A DNA stretch of 6,402 nt from Kiritimatiellia bacterium (GCA_900771305.1 CAAGNL010000360.1:1-6402); one strand, 5' to 3'. Shown: positions 1-6,250, counted from the first letter of the stretch. Translations and numbers: made by a program. The notes: generated by a model not told the origin, from the letters alone.

Positions 1-2
1 AT

Positions 3-1073
3 CAGGCGGCGGATGCGCCCTCCCTCTGCCCGACGCCGAGGCAGGGGACGCTCGGCGAAAGGACCGCCCTTGCCTTCGACGGCGACGCCGCGCTCGCCCT
101 CGTCGACGCCGCGCCCGCCACGACGAATCGCCGAGCCGTCTGCCTCTTCGCCGTCTGTGTGCGCGACGGCTTCGAGGCGACGCCGGGGAAAGGCTACTGG
201 GGGTGTCCGTTTGCGCTCTACGACACGTCCCGGGCGACGTTTGACGACGGCAACGGCTACCATTGGGAGGAACTGGGCGAGACCTACAAGCTCTACAACG
301 CCGGTGGCGCGGGGCATGGATGGGATTCACTGTATCGGTGCGCCGACGGCGCGCCCTACGTCTTCGGGCACTGGGAGGAGCTGAACATAGGGCTGTTCGG
401 GGCCGACTACGCCCTGCCGGACGGCACGCTGATGAACGACGTCCGTTCGGCCAGCGGATCGAACAAGCCGCTCCTCTACGATCTCGTCCAGCTCGGCGGG
501 CGCTGCCGCGAAGGCGGCGTGCCGCAGTGGTACGGGCAGGGGAGCGCCGAGAACCGGATGTGGCGCGGGCGCATCGGCGAGCTGATCGTCTTCGACCGTT
601 CGCCCGCGCGCGACCAGGTGGCGGAGATCGCGGCCTATCTGCGCAAGAAGTGGCTGGGGCTGGGCGCGGGCTCGGCGACGCCGCCCGCGTGCCTGACGGG
701 CGGTGGGGCGGCCGACCCGGGGACGGCGGCGGCCTGGGAGGTCGCGGCGGGTGCGACGCTCGCGTTCGAAGGCGCGCCGCTTGCGCTCGGCGACGTGACG
801 CTTCAGGACGGCGCGGCGCTCGCGCGGACGGACGTTGCCGACGCGGGGACGTTCCGTCTCTTCGACGCGGCGGCCTCGCTGTCTTTTGGCGGCGCGGTCT
901 CGGTTTACGCGCCGTCGTTCCCCTCCGGCGACGTGACGCTCCTCACGGCGGCGTCCGTCTCGGGCACGCCGACGTGGTCGCTCGCGGGAGATGGCGCGGG
1001 GGCGCGCAAGGTCACGCGCCGGGGGACGGCCTTCGTCATCACCGCCCCGGGCCTCTATCTGCTCATCCGCTGA
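3..1073 (+). CDS. LamG/concanavalin A-like exported protein, 3' part (start outside window)
   Basis: The reading frame is open from the left edge to the TGA at 1071-1073, giving 356 visible residues. A GTG at 159 is only an internal codon, because clearly similar sequence (GERTALAFDGDAALALVDAA) lies upstream in the same frame. Residues about 20-217 look like a LamG/concanavalin A-like beta-sandwich. They are rich in aromatic residues and Gly and end in the typical closing strand RGRIGELIVFDRS (about 188-200), followed by a helix ending AYLRKKW (211-217). Residues about 230-356 are a beta-strand-rich tail with two similar strands (LGDVTLQDGAAL and SGDVTLLTAASV), ending in APGLYLLIR. Such proteins are usually large, exported and attached to, or assembled on, the cell surface, and the LamG fold commonly binds carbohydrate or protein. 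No catalytic motif is visible. The signal peptide would lie upstream. The same tail type recurs in the remnant at 1491-1778. The family call is moderately sure; ligand and function are unknown. Confidence 0.85.
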   Translation, partial: QAADAPSLCPTPRQGTLGERTALAFDGDAALALVDAAPATTNRRAVCLFAVCVRDGFEATPGKGYWGCPFALYDTSRATFDDGNGYHWEELGETYKLYNAGGAGHGWDSLYRCADGAPYVFGHWEELNIGLFGADYALPDGTLMNDVRSASGSNKPLLYDLVQLGGRCREGGVPQWYGQGSAENRMWRGRIGELIVFDRSPARDQVAEIAAYLRKKWLGLGAGSATPPACLTGGGAADPGTAAAWEVAAGATLAFEGAPLALGDVTLQDGAALARTDVADAGTFRLFDAAASLSFGGAVSVYAPSFPSGDVTLLTAASVSGTPTWSLAGDGAGARKVTRRGTAFVITAPGLYLLIR

Positions 1074-1134
1074 TTGTCCAGCCACCGAGCCTCCGTGTCG
1101 TTCCGATACGTGGGTGCCAGATCACTTCCCTCAC

Positions 1135-1214
1135 AACGCCACACACCGGGCCCGAACGCCACACACCGCGCCTGAACGCCACGTGCCGGGCCCGAACGCC
1201 ACACCCCGGGCCCG
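1135..1214. repeat. Four tandem 20-bp repeats
   Basis: Four head-to-tail units of exactly 20 bp lie at 1135-1154, 1155-1174, 1175-1194 and 1195-1214. The first unit is AACGCCACACACCGGGCCCG. Units 2, 3 and 4 differ from it by two, three and one substitutions, with no indels. Each unit contains a GGGCCC-like palindromic core, which unit 2 has lost. The array starts 61 bp after the stop codon of the LamG gene, and its last base is the first base of the left arm of the 37-bp inverted repeat. There are no spacers, so it is not a CRISPR array. Function unknown. Confidence 0.95.
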
Positions 1215-1250
1215 GCGCGCGAAGTACCCGCGCCGCCTCGGCGCGTGGCG
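1214..1250. repeat. 37-bp perfect inverted repeat, left arm
   Basis: This 37-bp sequence starts GGCGCGCGAAGTACCC and ends CGGCGCGTGGCG. It is the exact reverse complement of 1398-1434, and the match stops abruptly at both ends. The arms enclose 147 bp (1251-1397). Perfect identity over 37 non-coding bases implies recent origin, active recombination or conversion between the arms, or selection on the structure. Possible roles are recombination sites of an invertible segment, terminal repeats of a small non-autonomous element, or the stem of a long RNA hairpin. Confidence 0.97.
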
Positions 1251-1397
1251 CTGAGGAGCGGCCCGTTCGGATGGATGATTCCGCCCTTTGGCTGTGTTGG
1301 TACATTGGCCCACATTTTATAAAAAGTGGGCGAGGGGCCAATAACCTCATATTGGGAAATCGACCATGGAAGAAACATGAGATAGGGGTGGATAGGA
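1251..1397. other. AT-richer core between the inverted repeats (candidate invertible segment)
   Basis: These 147 bp are clearly lower in GC than the flanking genes and hold no credible gene; the longest ATG frame noticed is the four-codon one at 1366-1380. In the middle, at 1308-1331, is a near-perfect palindrome: GCCCAC, A, TTTTATAAAA, A, GTGGGC, interrupted only by an A/A mismatch. An outer pair, ATTGGCCC (1304-1311) with GGGCCAAT (1335-1342), could form an alternative longer dyad. The core contains TATAAA at 1318-1323. On the + strand this lies 15 bp after TTGGTA (1297-1302), a weak sigma-70-like arrangement; the palindrome offers a similar -10 on the other strand. A promoter or operator role is an inference from this layout. 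Confidence 0.5.
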
Positions 1398-1434
1398 CGC
1401 CACGCGCCGAGGCGGCGCGGGTACTTCGCGCGCC
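1398..1434. repeat. 37-bp perfect inverted repeat, right arm
   Basis: This is the exact reverse complement of 1214-1250, beginning CGCCACGCGCCGAGG and ending TTCGCGCGCC. The first bases (ACGCCAC) resemble the start of the 20-bp tandem units, but no tandem copies follow. The sequence to the right (TTACCTACC) does not match the sequence to the left of the left arm, so no target-site duplication is visible. Together with the tandem array the composite block spans 1135-1434, exactly 300 bp. Confidence 0.97.
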
Positions 1435-1442
1435 TTACCTAC

Positions 1443-1452
1443 CCGATATCGG
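1443..1452. repeat. 10-bp perfect palindrome CCGATATCGG
   Basis: This short self-complementary site lies 9 bp to the right of the inverted-repeat arm, in the non-coding stretch before the LamG remnant. It could be a protein-binding half of the recombination cassette or a chance palindrome. Nothing else in 1435-1490 is recognisable. Confidence 0.35.
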
Positions 1453-1490
1453 AACCACCCTCCGTCCCATGTTCCGGCCACACTTACCAC

Positions 1491-1778
1491 ATGTTCTTGG
1501 GCATGAAGGATTTCACATCGAAACGTCGGAACGTTTCGAAGCGAAATCGCATGGCGGCGACGCTGCCGAAGGTGGAGGCGTATCTGCGCAAGAAGTGGTT
1601 CGACGCCGACACGGCGGGATTCCGGCGCGCGGCGTGCGCGGCGCTCCACGTGGCGGCGGGCGCGCGCGTGGCGGTGGACGACTGGGCGGCGGCCCGGGGC
1701 GGAGCCGCCTACGAGGCGGGCGCGGGCGAACTGGCGATCGTCGTCTCCAACGCGGGCAGCGTCCTGATCGTCCGCTAG
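1491..1778 (+). pseudogene. Remnant of a LamG-family protein: C-terminal end only
   Basis: An open frame of 95 codons ends at TAG (1776-1778). Only the part from the internal ATG at 1551 resembles the family: MAATLPKVEAYLRKKWF, then a short beta-rich tail ending NAGSVLIVR, matching the AYLRKKW helix and the PGLYLLIR end of the gene at 3-1073. The DNA TATCTGCGCAAGAAGTGG is identical over 18 bp at 636-653 and 1581-1598. The first 20 codons (1491-1550) are basic, less GC-rich, unlike the family, and overlap a 22-bp palindrome. There is no signal peptide, no Shine-Dalgarno site before 1491 or 1551, and the whole LamG fold is missing. The tail after RKKW is about half as long as in the neighbour. 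The best reading is a relic of a second, truncated copy; a silent C-terminal cassette is the alternative. It is unlikely to make a working protein alone. Confidence 0.7.
1518..1539. repeat. 22-bp inverted repeat, 9-bp arms
   Basis: TCGAAACGT and ACGTTTCGA are perfect inverted arms around the 4-bp centre CGGA. The dyad lies 12 bp before the internal ATG at 1551, in the low-similarity leader of the LamG remnant. It has the size of a dimeric regulator operator or a small hairpin. No regulator gene is visible in the window. Confidence 0.6.
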
Positions 1779-1793
1779 GGGGATAGGATCAAG

Positions 1794-1838
1794 TCGCCGC
1801 TTCGCGGCTTTAAGTGGTTAAATCGCCGCTGCGCGGCT
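1794..1838. repeat. Two 16-bp direct repeats, each a small GC hairpin
   Basis: The sequences at 1794-1809 (TCGCCGCTTCGCGGCT) and 1823-1838 (TCGCCGCTGCGCGGCT) differ at one base and start 29 bp apart. Each folds into a 5-bp GCCGC/GCGGC stem with a 3-nt loop (1796-1808 and 1825-1837). They look like members of a small REP-like palindromic family. They lie between the LamG remnant and the promoter of the large glycosidase gene. Confidence 0.75.
1796..1811 (+). terminator. Weak intrinsic terminator candidate
   Basis: The first of the two hairpins (GCCGC-TTC-GCGGC) is followed directly by TTT and lies 18 bp after the stop codon of the LamG remnant. The stem is short and the T run has only three bases, so termination would be weak. 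It may simply be one unit of the repeat pair. Confidence 0.35.
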
Positions 1839-1881
1839 GAAGGACTTTGAACGTCCACCGGCGGGCACGTCCTCCGAGTTA

Positions 1882-1890
1882 TGATATAAT
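1882..1890 (+). promoter_or_regulatory. Extended -10 promoter for the large glycosidase gene
   Basis: TGATATAAT at 1882-1890 is a consensus TATAAT with the TGn extension of an extended -10 element. No convincing -35 sits 16-18 bp upstream; TTGAAC at 1847-1852 is 32 bp away, too far, and extended -10 promoters can work without one. Six bases separate TATAAT from the ATG at 1897, so transcription would begin at or within a base or two of the start codon. This predicts a leaderless or nearly leaderless mRNA, which fits the absence of a Shine-Dalgarno sequence before 1897. Confidence 0.7.
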
Positions 1891-1896
1891 GCGCGC

Positions 1897-4800
1897 ATGA
1901 GAAAAACAATCTGCGCGTTTATGTCTTTGACGGCCTGCCTGATTTCCGTTGCCGAGGCAACGTGTGTCGCCGCATGTGAAAGCCCTGGGGCAATCAGGGA
2001 TTTTGACCTTGGCGGGGACGTACGAGTGGCGCTGGATGGAAAGGGGGGCTTCGTCTTCGCGGCGGGCGGACAGAAGCTCGCCTTCGCCCCTTTTGAGCTG
2101 AAGGCATCCGCGACGGGTGTTTCCCCAACCGTGACGTTCAAGTCGGAAGGGGATGCCTTCATTGCCGAGATCCGGGGCGATGAGCGTGATTTCGGAAGCG
2201 CTGCGTTCGGCGCCTGTTCGGAGCGACCGTCCGCGGCCTACTTCGGATACGGCTACTATGTGCGCGATCCTGGGCGGTTCTCGCTGCCGTTGAACGGACA
2301 CCAGAACGCCACGCGGTTCGCGGGCTTTGACTTCACCAATGGTCTCTCCGTGGTGGTCGCCACCGAGACGCCCCCCGATTCTCTCTACCACGAGCCGGAC
2401 AGGAAAGCCATCGGTTTCGCGCTCTCCCAGCCCACCCGCCTGACGTTCGTCGTCGGGCGGAAGGGCGCCTTCGACTGCGCGCTCCGCTACAGGAGTCACT
2501 TCAAGGTGCCCGCCCCCGCCGGCTTCGCCAACAAGGCCGGGCGCTTCTGCGTGGACAGCTGGAACGGAACCTTCAACCAGTTTGGAGAACTGATTCGCCG
2601 TGCCGCCGACGACTATGGCCTGAAGGATGACCTGCTTTTCTATACGCATTGCTGGCAGCGGTACGGATTCGACCGCCATCTGCCGGACGTCTATCCGCCT
2701 TCGCCGACCTTCGGCACGGCGGCGGAGCTCAAGGCGGCGTTCGACCTCGCCCATTCCCGTGGCTGGAACTTCGGCGTGCACCTCAACGTGATCGATTGCT
2801 ACCCTGACTCGCCCTGGTTTTCCTGGGACAGAATTTGCCATCAGCAGAACAGGAAGACTGGTGCTTGGGAACCCGTGAAGGCCTGGCTCAATCCGCCCTA
2901 CAAGGAACAGAGCTATCGTCTGCTGCCGCGATGGGGTGCGGAGTCGATCATCTATCAGATCGAGCAGCTCCACGCGGATGGCTTCCGCCCCGACACCGTC
3001 TTCATCGACGTGACGGGCTCGGGGCCCTTCGGTGCGCAGACCTGTCGCGATCGGGCAGGGAATGTCCACTCGCTGATCGAAAACACGCGCGAGAACGCCC
3101 GCATGTTCGACACCGCGCGCGCCCTCTGCGCCGGTCGGCACTTCGTCTCCAGCGAGGCGCCCTGTGACTACATGGTCGGGCATTTGGATGGCGGCGACTG
3201 CCAGTGGATGCATCTGGACGAAGAGGTGGGTGCCTACCGCTGGATGAAGGTGCCGGGGACGGTGCAGGAGAAGACGCCCTGGTTCCCGCTCGTCTACCAC
3301 GACCGCATCTCCCTGCACGGCGTCGGCTACAGCGCGCGCTTCGAGGGTGCTCGTGGCGAGGACTGCCATGGCGTCGATTCGGACGACTACATCAGCTGCG
3401 AACTCATGAATGGCCACTCGCTGATGGCGGACTGCTACAACCGCGACGCCTACAAGGCCGAGGCGGGCATCCTTGAGCCGCTGGATGTCGACCGCTGCCT
3501 GCGGCAGGCCGTGCGCAAGTACTGGCTCGCGCAGCACATCATCCGTGAAATCGGCACCGCCACTGTCTCGCGCGTCGAATTCGTGAAGGGGAATCCCCGT
3601 CATCTCCAGATCCGCTGGTCCACCGGGATGAACGTGTTCATCAACCGCGACAGGGCCGACTGGTCCTGCGAGACGGGGAATGAAGGTCTGGGCGAAATCC
3701 CTTTGCCGCAGTACGGATTCGTGGCGTTCAACGCGAAGACGCGGAGATATGCGGCCATTCGCCGGCGTGGGGACCGCGTCGTCGAGGAATCGGCCTACCC
3801 TGAGGGGAAGAAGGTCGTCCGCTATGTGAACCCGCGTGGCGACGACACGGCCGTGAACCGTCTGCCCGTGGCGCCGTCAACCGAACTTCTCGCGGGCAGT
3901 TCGGCCCCCACGGGGATGGTCCACGTGAAGACGAGCTGGAAGCTCCTCGCTGGCCAGCGGCTGCCGTCTGGCACCTTCCGGATCTCGTACTGGCTGCTCG
4001 ATCCCGTGTTCCGCGAGTACAGCCCGAAGGAGGCGGCGCTGTTGGCCGCGTCCGTGACGGCCGGTCTCGCCGACCCCGTTGAGGCGACGTTCGAGTGGCC
4101 GAAGGGCGTGAAGGGTCCCCGCGTGCTCCACGTGGCCGTCTCGCCGGTCGATGCGGACGCCGCGGACGTCTCGCCGCGCTTCAAGCTGTTGGGCACGGCC
4201 GCGTTCTACAAGCGCTACCGCCAGGGTACGTTCGCCGCCGACGGTGCGTACGCGCCCTATGAATGCCCCGACGCCAATCTGTGGGACCGTCTCTTCCCGC
4301 CGTCCGCCCCGGTCGACTTCGGCTGGACGCAGACGGCGGAGGCGTTCCGCCTTGTGACGGAACCTGGGAAGCCCAGCTGCAGAACGCTTCTGCCGGGAGG
4401 CGCCAAGCCGTCTGTTCCGGTTGCCACGGGCTGCCCCGACATCATCGTGGAGCGTCCGCGCGGGAAGAAGCCCGTGACCGTGAAGGCGGTCGACTTCGGC
4501 TTCTCCACGTCGAGCACCACCAACGCCGCCGCGATCATGCGTGCCCTGGACGAGTGCCGCCGCCGGAAGGCGAACCGCCTCGAACTCGCCCCCGGCACCT
4601 ACCGCTGCTTCGACGAGCCGGGCATTGTCGTCCGTGATTTTACGGACTTCACCTTCGACGGCAGGGGCGCCGTGCTCGTGTTCCGCCGTGCAGCCGAATA
4701 CCGTGGCCAGCCCCAGAGCGAACTCATCCTCGACAAGGGCAATCTCCTCGTCCAGCGCTGCGTCCGCACGCAGGTGGGGAATTTCACGATGGACTGGGAC

Positions 4801-6228
4801 TGGGATGGCGATCCCCTTGCCGCCTTCGTCCGCGTCGTCGACCGCCACGAGGACGAGTCGCATCCAGAACGCTCCTACGTCGACCTTGCGTTTGTCGACT
4901 ATGAGCGGCATCCAAAGTTCCCCGAGCCCGTTCCCGTGCAGAAGATGATGGCGATGGACGAGAGTCGTGTGCGGTTCCGCAAGGGGAGCGGATTCTCCTT
5001 CGGACAGACCGAGGGCCACTTCGGCGCGAAGAACGAGTGGGTCATGCCGAATGTCCTCCGTATGTGGCCCGGCATTCCGATGGAGGGTCGCAACCAGAAT
5101 CCGATGACGGGATTCCGCTATTCGGCAAACGGCAATCTCCAGCGCGTCCGGCAGTTCGAGACGAACGGACTCTACCGTCTTCAGCACTACTACTACGGCA
5201 AGAACGCCATCAACCTCGATTCCAACGCGCATCTCACCGTCAAGGATGTGGCCGTGTGGAGCTGCTTCGGCATGGGCATGGTCGTGGATGGTTCGCAGCA
5301 CCACTGGCTGGTCGAGAACTTCCGAGTGGTGCCGCCGACCGAGGCCGAGTTCAAGGCGGCCTATCCCGAGGGGCGCTTCTTCCATCGACCGGTTTCCTCG
5401 GTCTCAGACGGCCACCACGTGGCGCGTTCGAAGGGGGATGGCAAGTACGTCAATTGCCGCTGGTCGCTCAACAACGACGATTCGTCGAACTTCCACGACC
5501 GCTTCACGATCGCGGTCCGCGCCGCCGACCGCGTGCTCGACATCGTCAACCGCCGAGGGGCCTCCTATCTGCGCGCCGAGCCCGGCACGACGCTTGAACT
5601 TCGCTATCCGAACTTCGCGGCTGTTGGAATGGAGGGCTTCCGCGCGAAGCTGCTGAAGGTGAACGGCAACCGGCTCTACGTCGACCGCGATCTGCCACAG
5701 CAGAAGGGACAGTGCTTCCTCGTGTGGGACCGCGCGTACGGCACGGACCGCATTCTGATGAAGGACTGCGTCTTCGAGGACACCGGTTTTCGGAATATCT
5801 TCTCCCCCTCCGATCTCACGCTCGAGGGCTGCACGTTCCGCCGGACCTCCGGCGTGCCCGTCCGCTTCATCGCCGACTACCGCAGCGATCTCTGGTGCGA
5901 GGGACTTGGCGCCACGAACCTCGTCGTGCGCAACTGCCTCTTCGAGGACACCTGCGTGCTCAATCCCAAGGACTCCTGCATCTCGACCGTTTGCGTGACG
6001 CCGGTTGGCTGGGACGTCGGGACTGTCGACAAGGGCTTCGTCGGCGGAAATCTGCTGATCGAGGGCTGCCGTTTCGTCAACCCGGGCGGCTACATCCTCG
6101 ACCTCGGGTGCGGCAGGAACGTTCTCTTCCGGAACAACAAGGTCGAGCTTGGCCCGCGTGCGAAGGACAACCCCGACAAGGCCGGCAAGTTCAACGTCTC
6201 CGCGGCGGAAAACGTCCACATCGAGTGA
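1897..6228 (+). CDS. Exported two-module glycoside hydrolase: GH101/DUF5696-like barrel fused to GH110-like beta-helix
   Basis: This 1443-residue protein has an Sec-type signal at residues 1-21 (MRKTICAFMSLTACLISVAEA). Cleavage after AEA is plausible; VAAC at 24-27 is a possible lipobox. Residues about 30-225 form a beta-sandwich. A TIM barrel follows at about 225-565, with YTHCWQRYGFDRHLPD (249-264), GVHLNVIDCYPDS (293-305), the likely nucleophile D371 in FIDVTG and the likely acid/base E420 in SSEAPCD. These resemble GH101 endo-alpha-N-acetylgalactosaminidases and the related uncharacterised DUF5696-type barrels. Beta domains fill about 566-850. Residues about 860-1443 resemble a GH110 alpha-1,3-galactosidase beta-helix: VKAVDFGFSTSSTTNAAAI at the entry, D1171 in SDGHH, and D1194-D1195 in NNDDSSNFHD, spaced as I recall for the GH110 catalytic Asp residues. 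The protein probably acts outside the cytoplasmic membrane on O-glycans. Start 1897 is chosen because it gives the complete signal peptide. The gene is certain; the substrates are inferred. Confidence 0.9.
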   Translation: MRKTICAFMSLTACLISVAEATCVAACESPGAIRDFDLGGDVRVALDGKGGFVFAAGGQKLAFAPFELKASATGVSPTVTFKSEGDAFIAEIRGDERDFGSAAFGACSERPSAAYFGYGYYVRDPGRFSLPLNGHQNATRFAGFDFTNGLSVVVATETPPDSLYHEPDRKAIGFALSQPTRLTFVVGRKGAFDCALRYRSHFKVPAPAGFANKAGRFCVDSWNGTFNQFGELIRRAADDYGLKDDLLFYTHCWQRYGFDRHLPDVYPPSPTFGTAAELKAAFDLAHSRGWNFGVHLNVIDCYPDSPWFSWDRICHQQNRKTGAWEPVKAWLNPPYKEQSYRLLPRWGAESIIYQIEQLHADGFRPDTVFIDVTGSGPFGAQTCRDRAGNVHSLIENTRENARMFDTARALCAGRHFVSSEAPCDYMVGHLDGGDCQWMHLDEEVGAYRWMKVPGTVQEKTPWFPLVYHDRISLHGVGYSARFEGARGEDCHGVDSDDYISCELMNGHSLMADCYNRDAYKAEAGILEPLDVDRCLRQAVRKYWLAQHIIREIGTATVSRVEFVKGNPRHLQIRWSTGMNVFINRDRADWSCETGNEGLGEIPLPQYGFVAFNAKTRRYAAIRRRGDRVVEESAYPEGKKVVRYVNPRGDDTAVNRLPVAPSTELLAGSSAPTGMVHVKTSWKLLAGQRLPSGTFRISYWLLDPVFREYSPKEAALLAASVTAGLADPVEATFEWPKGVKGPRVLHVAVSPVDADAADVSPRFKLLGTAAFYKRYRQGTFAADGAYAPYECPDANLWDRLFPPSAPVDFGWTQTAEAFRLVTEPGKPSCRTLLPGGAKPSVPVATGCPDIIVERPRGKKPVTVKAVDFGFSTSSTTNAAAIMRALDECRRRKANRLELAPGTYRCFDEPGIVVRDFTDFTFDGRGAVLVFRRAAEYRGQPQSELILDKGNLLVQRCVRTQVGNFTMDWDWDGDPLAAFVRVVDRHEDESHPERSYVDLAFVDYERHPKFPEPVPVQKMMAMDESRVRFRKGSGFSFGQTEGHFGAKNEWVMPNVLRMWPGIPMEGRNQNPMTGFRYSANGNLQRVRQFETNGLYRLQHYYYGKNAINLDSNAHLTVKDVAVWSCFGMGMVVDGSQHHWLVENFRVVPPTEAEFKAAYPEGRFFHRPVSSVSDGHHVARSKGDGKYVNCRWSLNNDDSSNFHDRFTIAVRAADRVLDIVNRRGASYLRAEPGTTLELRYPNFAAVGMEGFRAKLLKVNGNRLYVDRDLPQQKGQCFLVWDRAYGTDRILMKDCVFEDTGFRNIFSPSDLTLEGCTFRRTSGVPVRFIADYRSDLWCEGLGATNLVVRNCLFEDTCVLNPKDSCISTVCVTPVGWDVGTVDKGFVGGNLLIEGCRFVNPGGYILDLGCGRNVLFRNNKVELGPRAKDNPDKAGKFNVSAAENVHIE

Positions 6229-6250
6229 GAGGACAGTCTGCGTTGTACTC

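Noticed and set aside
159..161. GTG as the start of the first gene
   Set aside because: The same frame continues to the window edge with family-like sequence (FDGDAALALVD), so the true start is upstream of the window.
1135..1214. CRISPR array
   Set aside because: The 20-bp units are contiguous with no unique spacers, and no cas gene is present.
1366..1380. Four-codon frame (MEET) in the cassette core
   Set aside because: It is too short and has no ribosome site.
1214..1434. Insertion sequence
   Set aside because: The terminal repeats are perfect, but the 147-bp core has no transposase and there is no target-site duplication; a MITE remains possible and is given as an alternative.
263..1786. 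Plus-strand open frame of 507 codons spanning the LamG gene, the repeats and the remnant
   Set aside because: It is out of frame with the LamG fold, Arg-rich, and reads through inverted repeats and palindromes; open only because stop codons are rare at this GC.
1847..1852. TTGAAC as the -35 of the glycosidase promoter
   Set aside because: It is 32 bp from TATAAT, well beyond a working spacer.
1904..1938. LTAC (residues 11-14) as a lipoprotein lipobox
   Set aside because: The preceding segment is too short for a normal lipoprotein signal and the hydrophobic stretch continues past it; cleavage after residue 21, or a lipobox at C27, is more plausible.
1879..3603. Long open frame on the minus strand (574 codons)
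   Set aside because: It lies entirely opposite the well-supported glycosidase gene, is rich in Arg, Val, Glu and His as expected of antisense reading of GC-rich codons, and shows no recognisable motif.
3877..5385. Long open frame on the minus strand (502 codons)
   Set aside because: It mirrors the glycosidase codons, is highly basic and low in complexity, and has no domain signature, so it is a GC-driven shadow.
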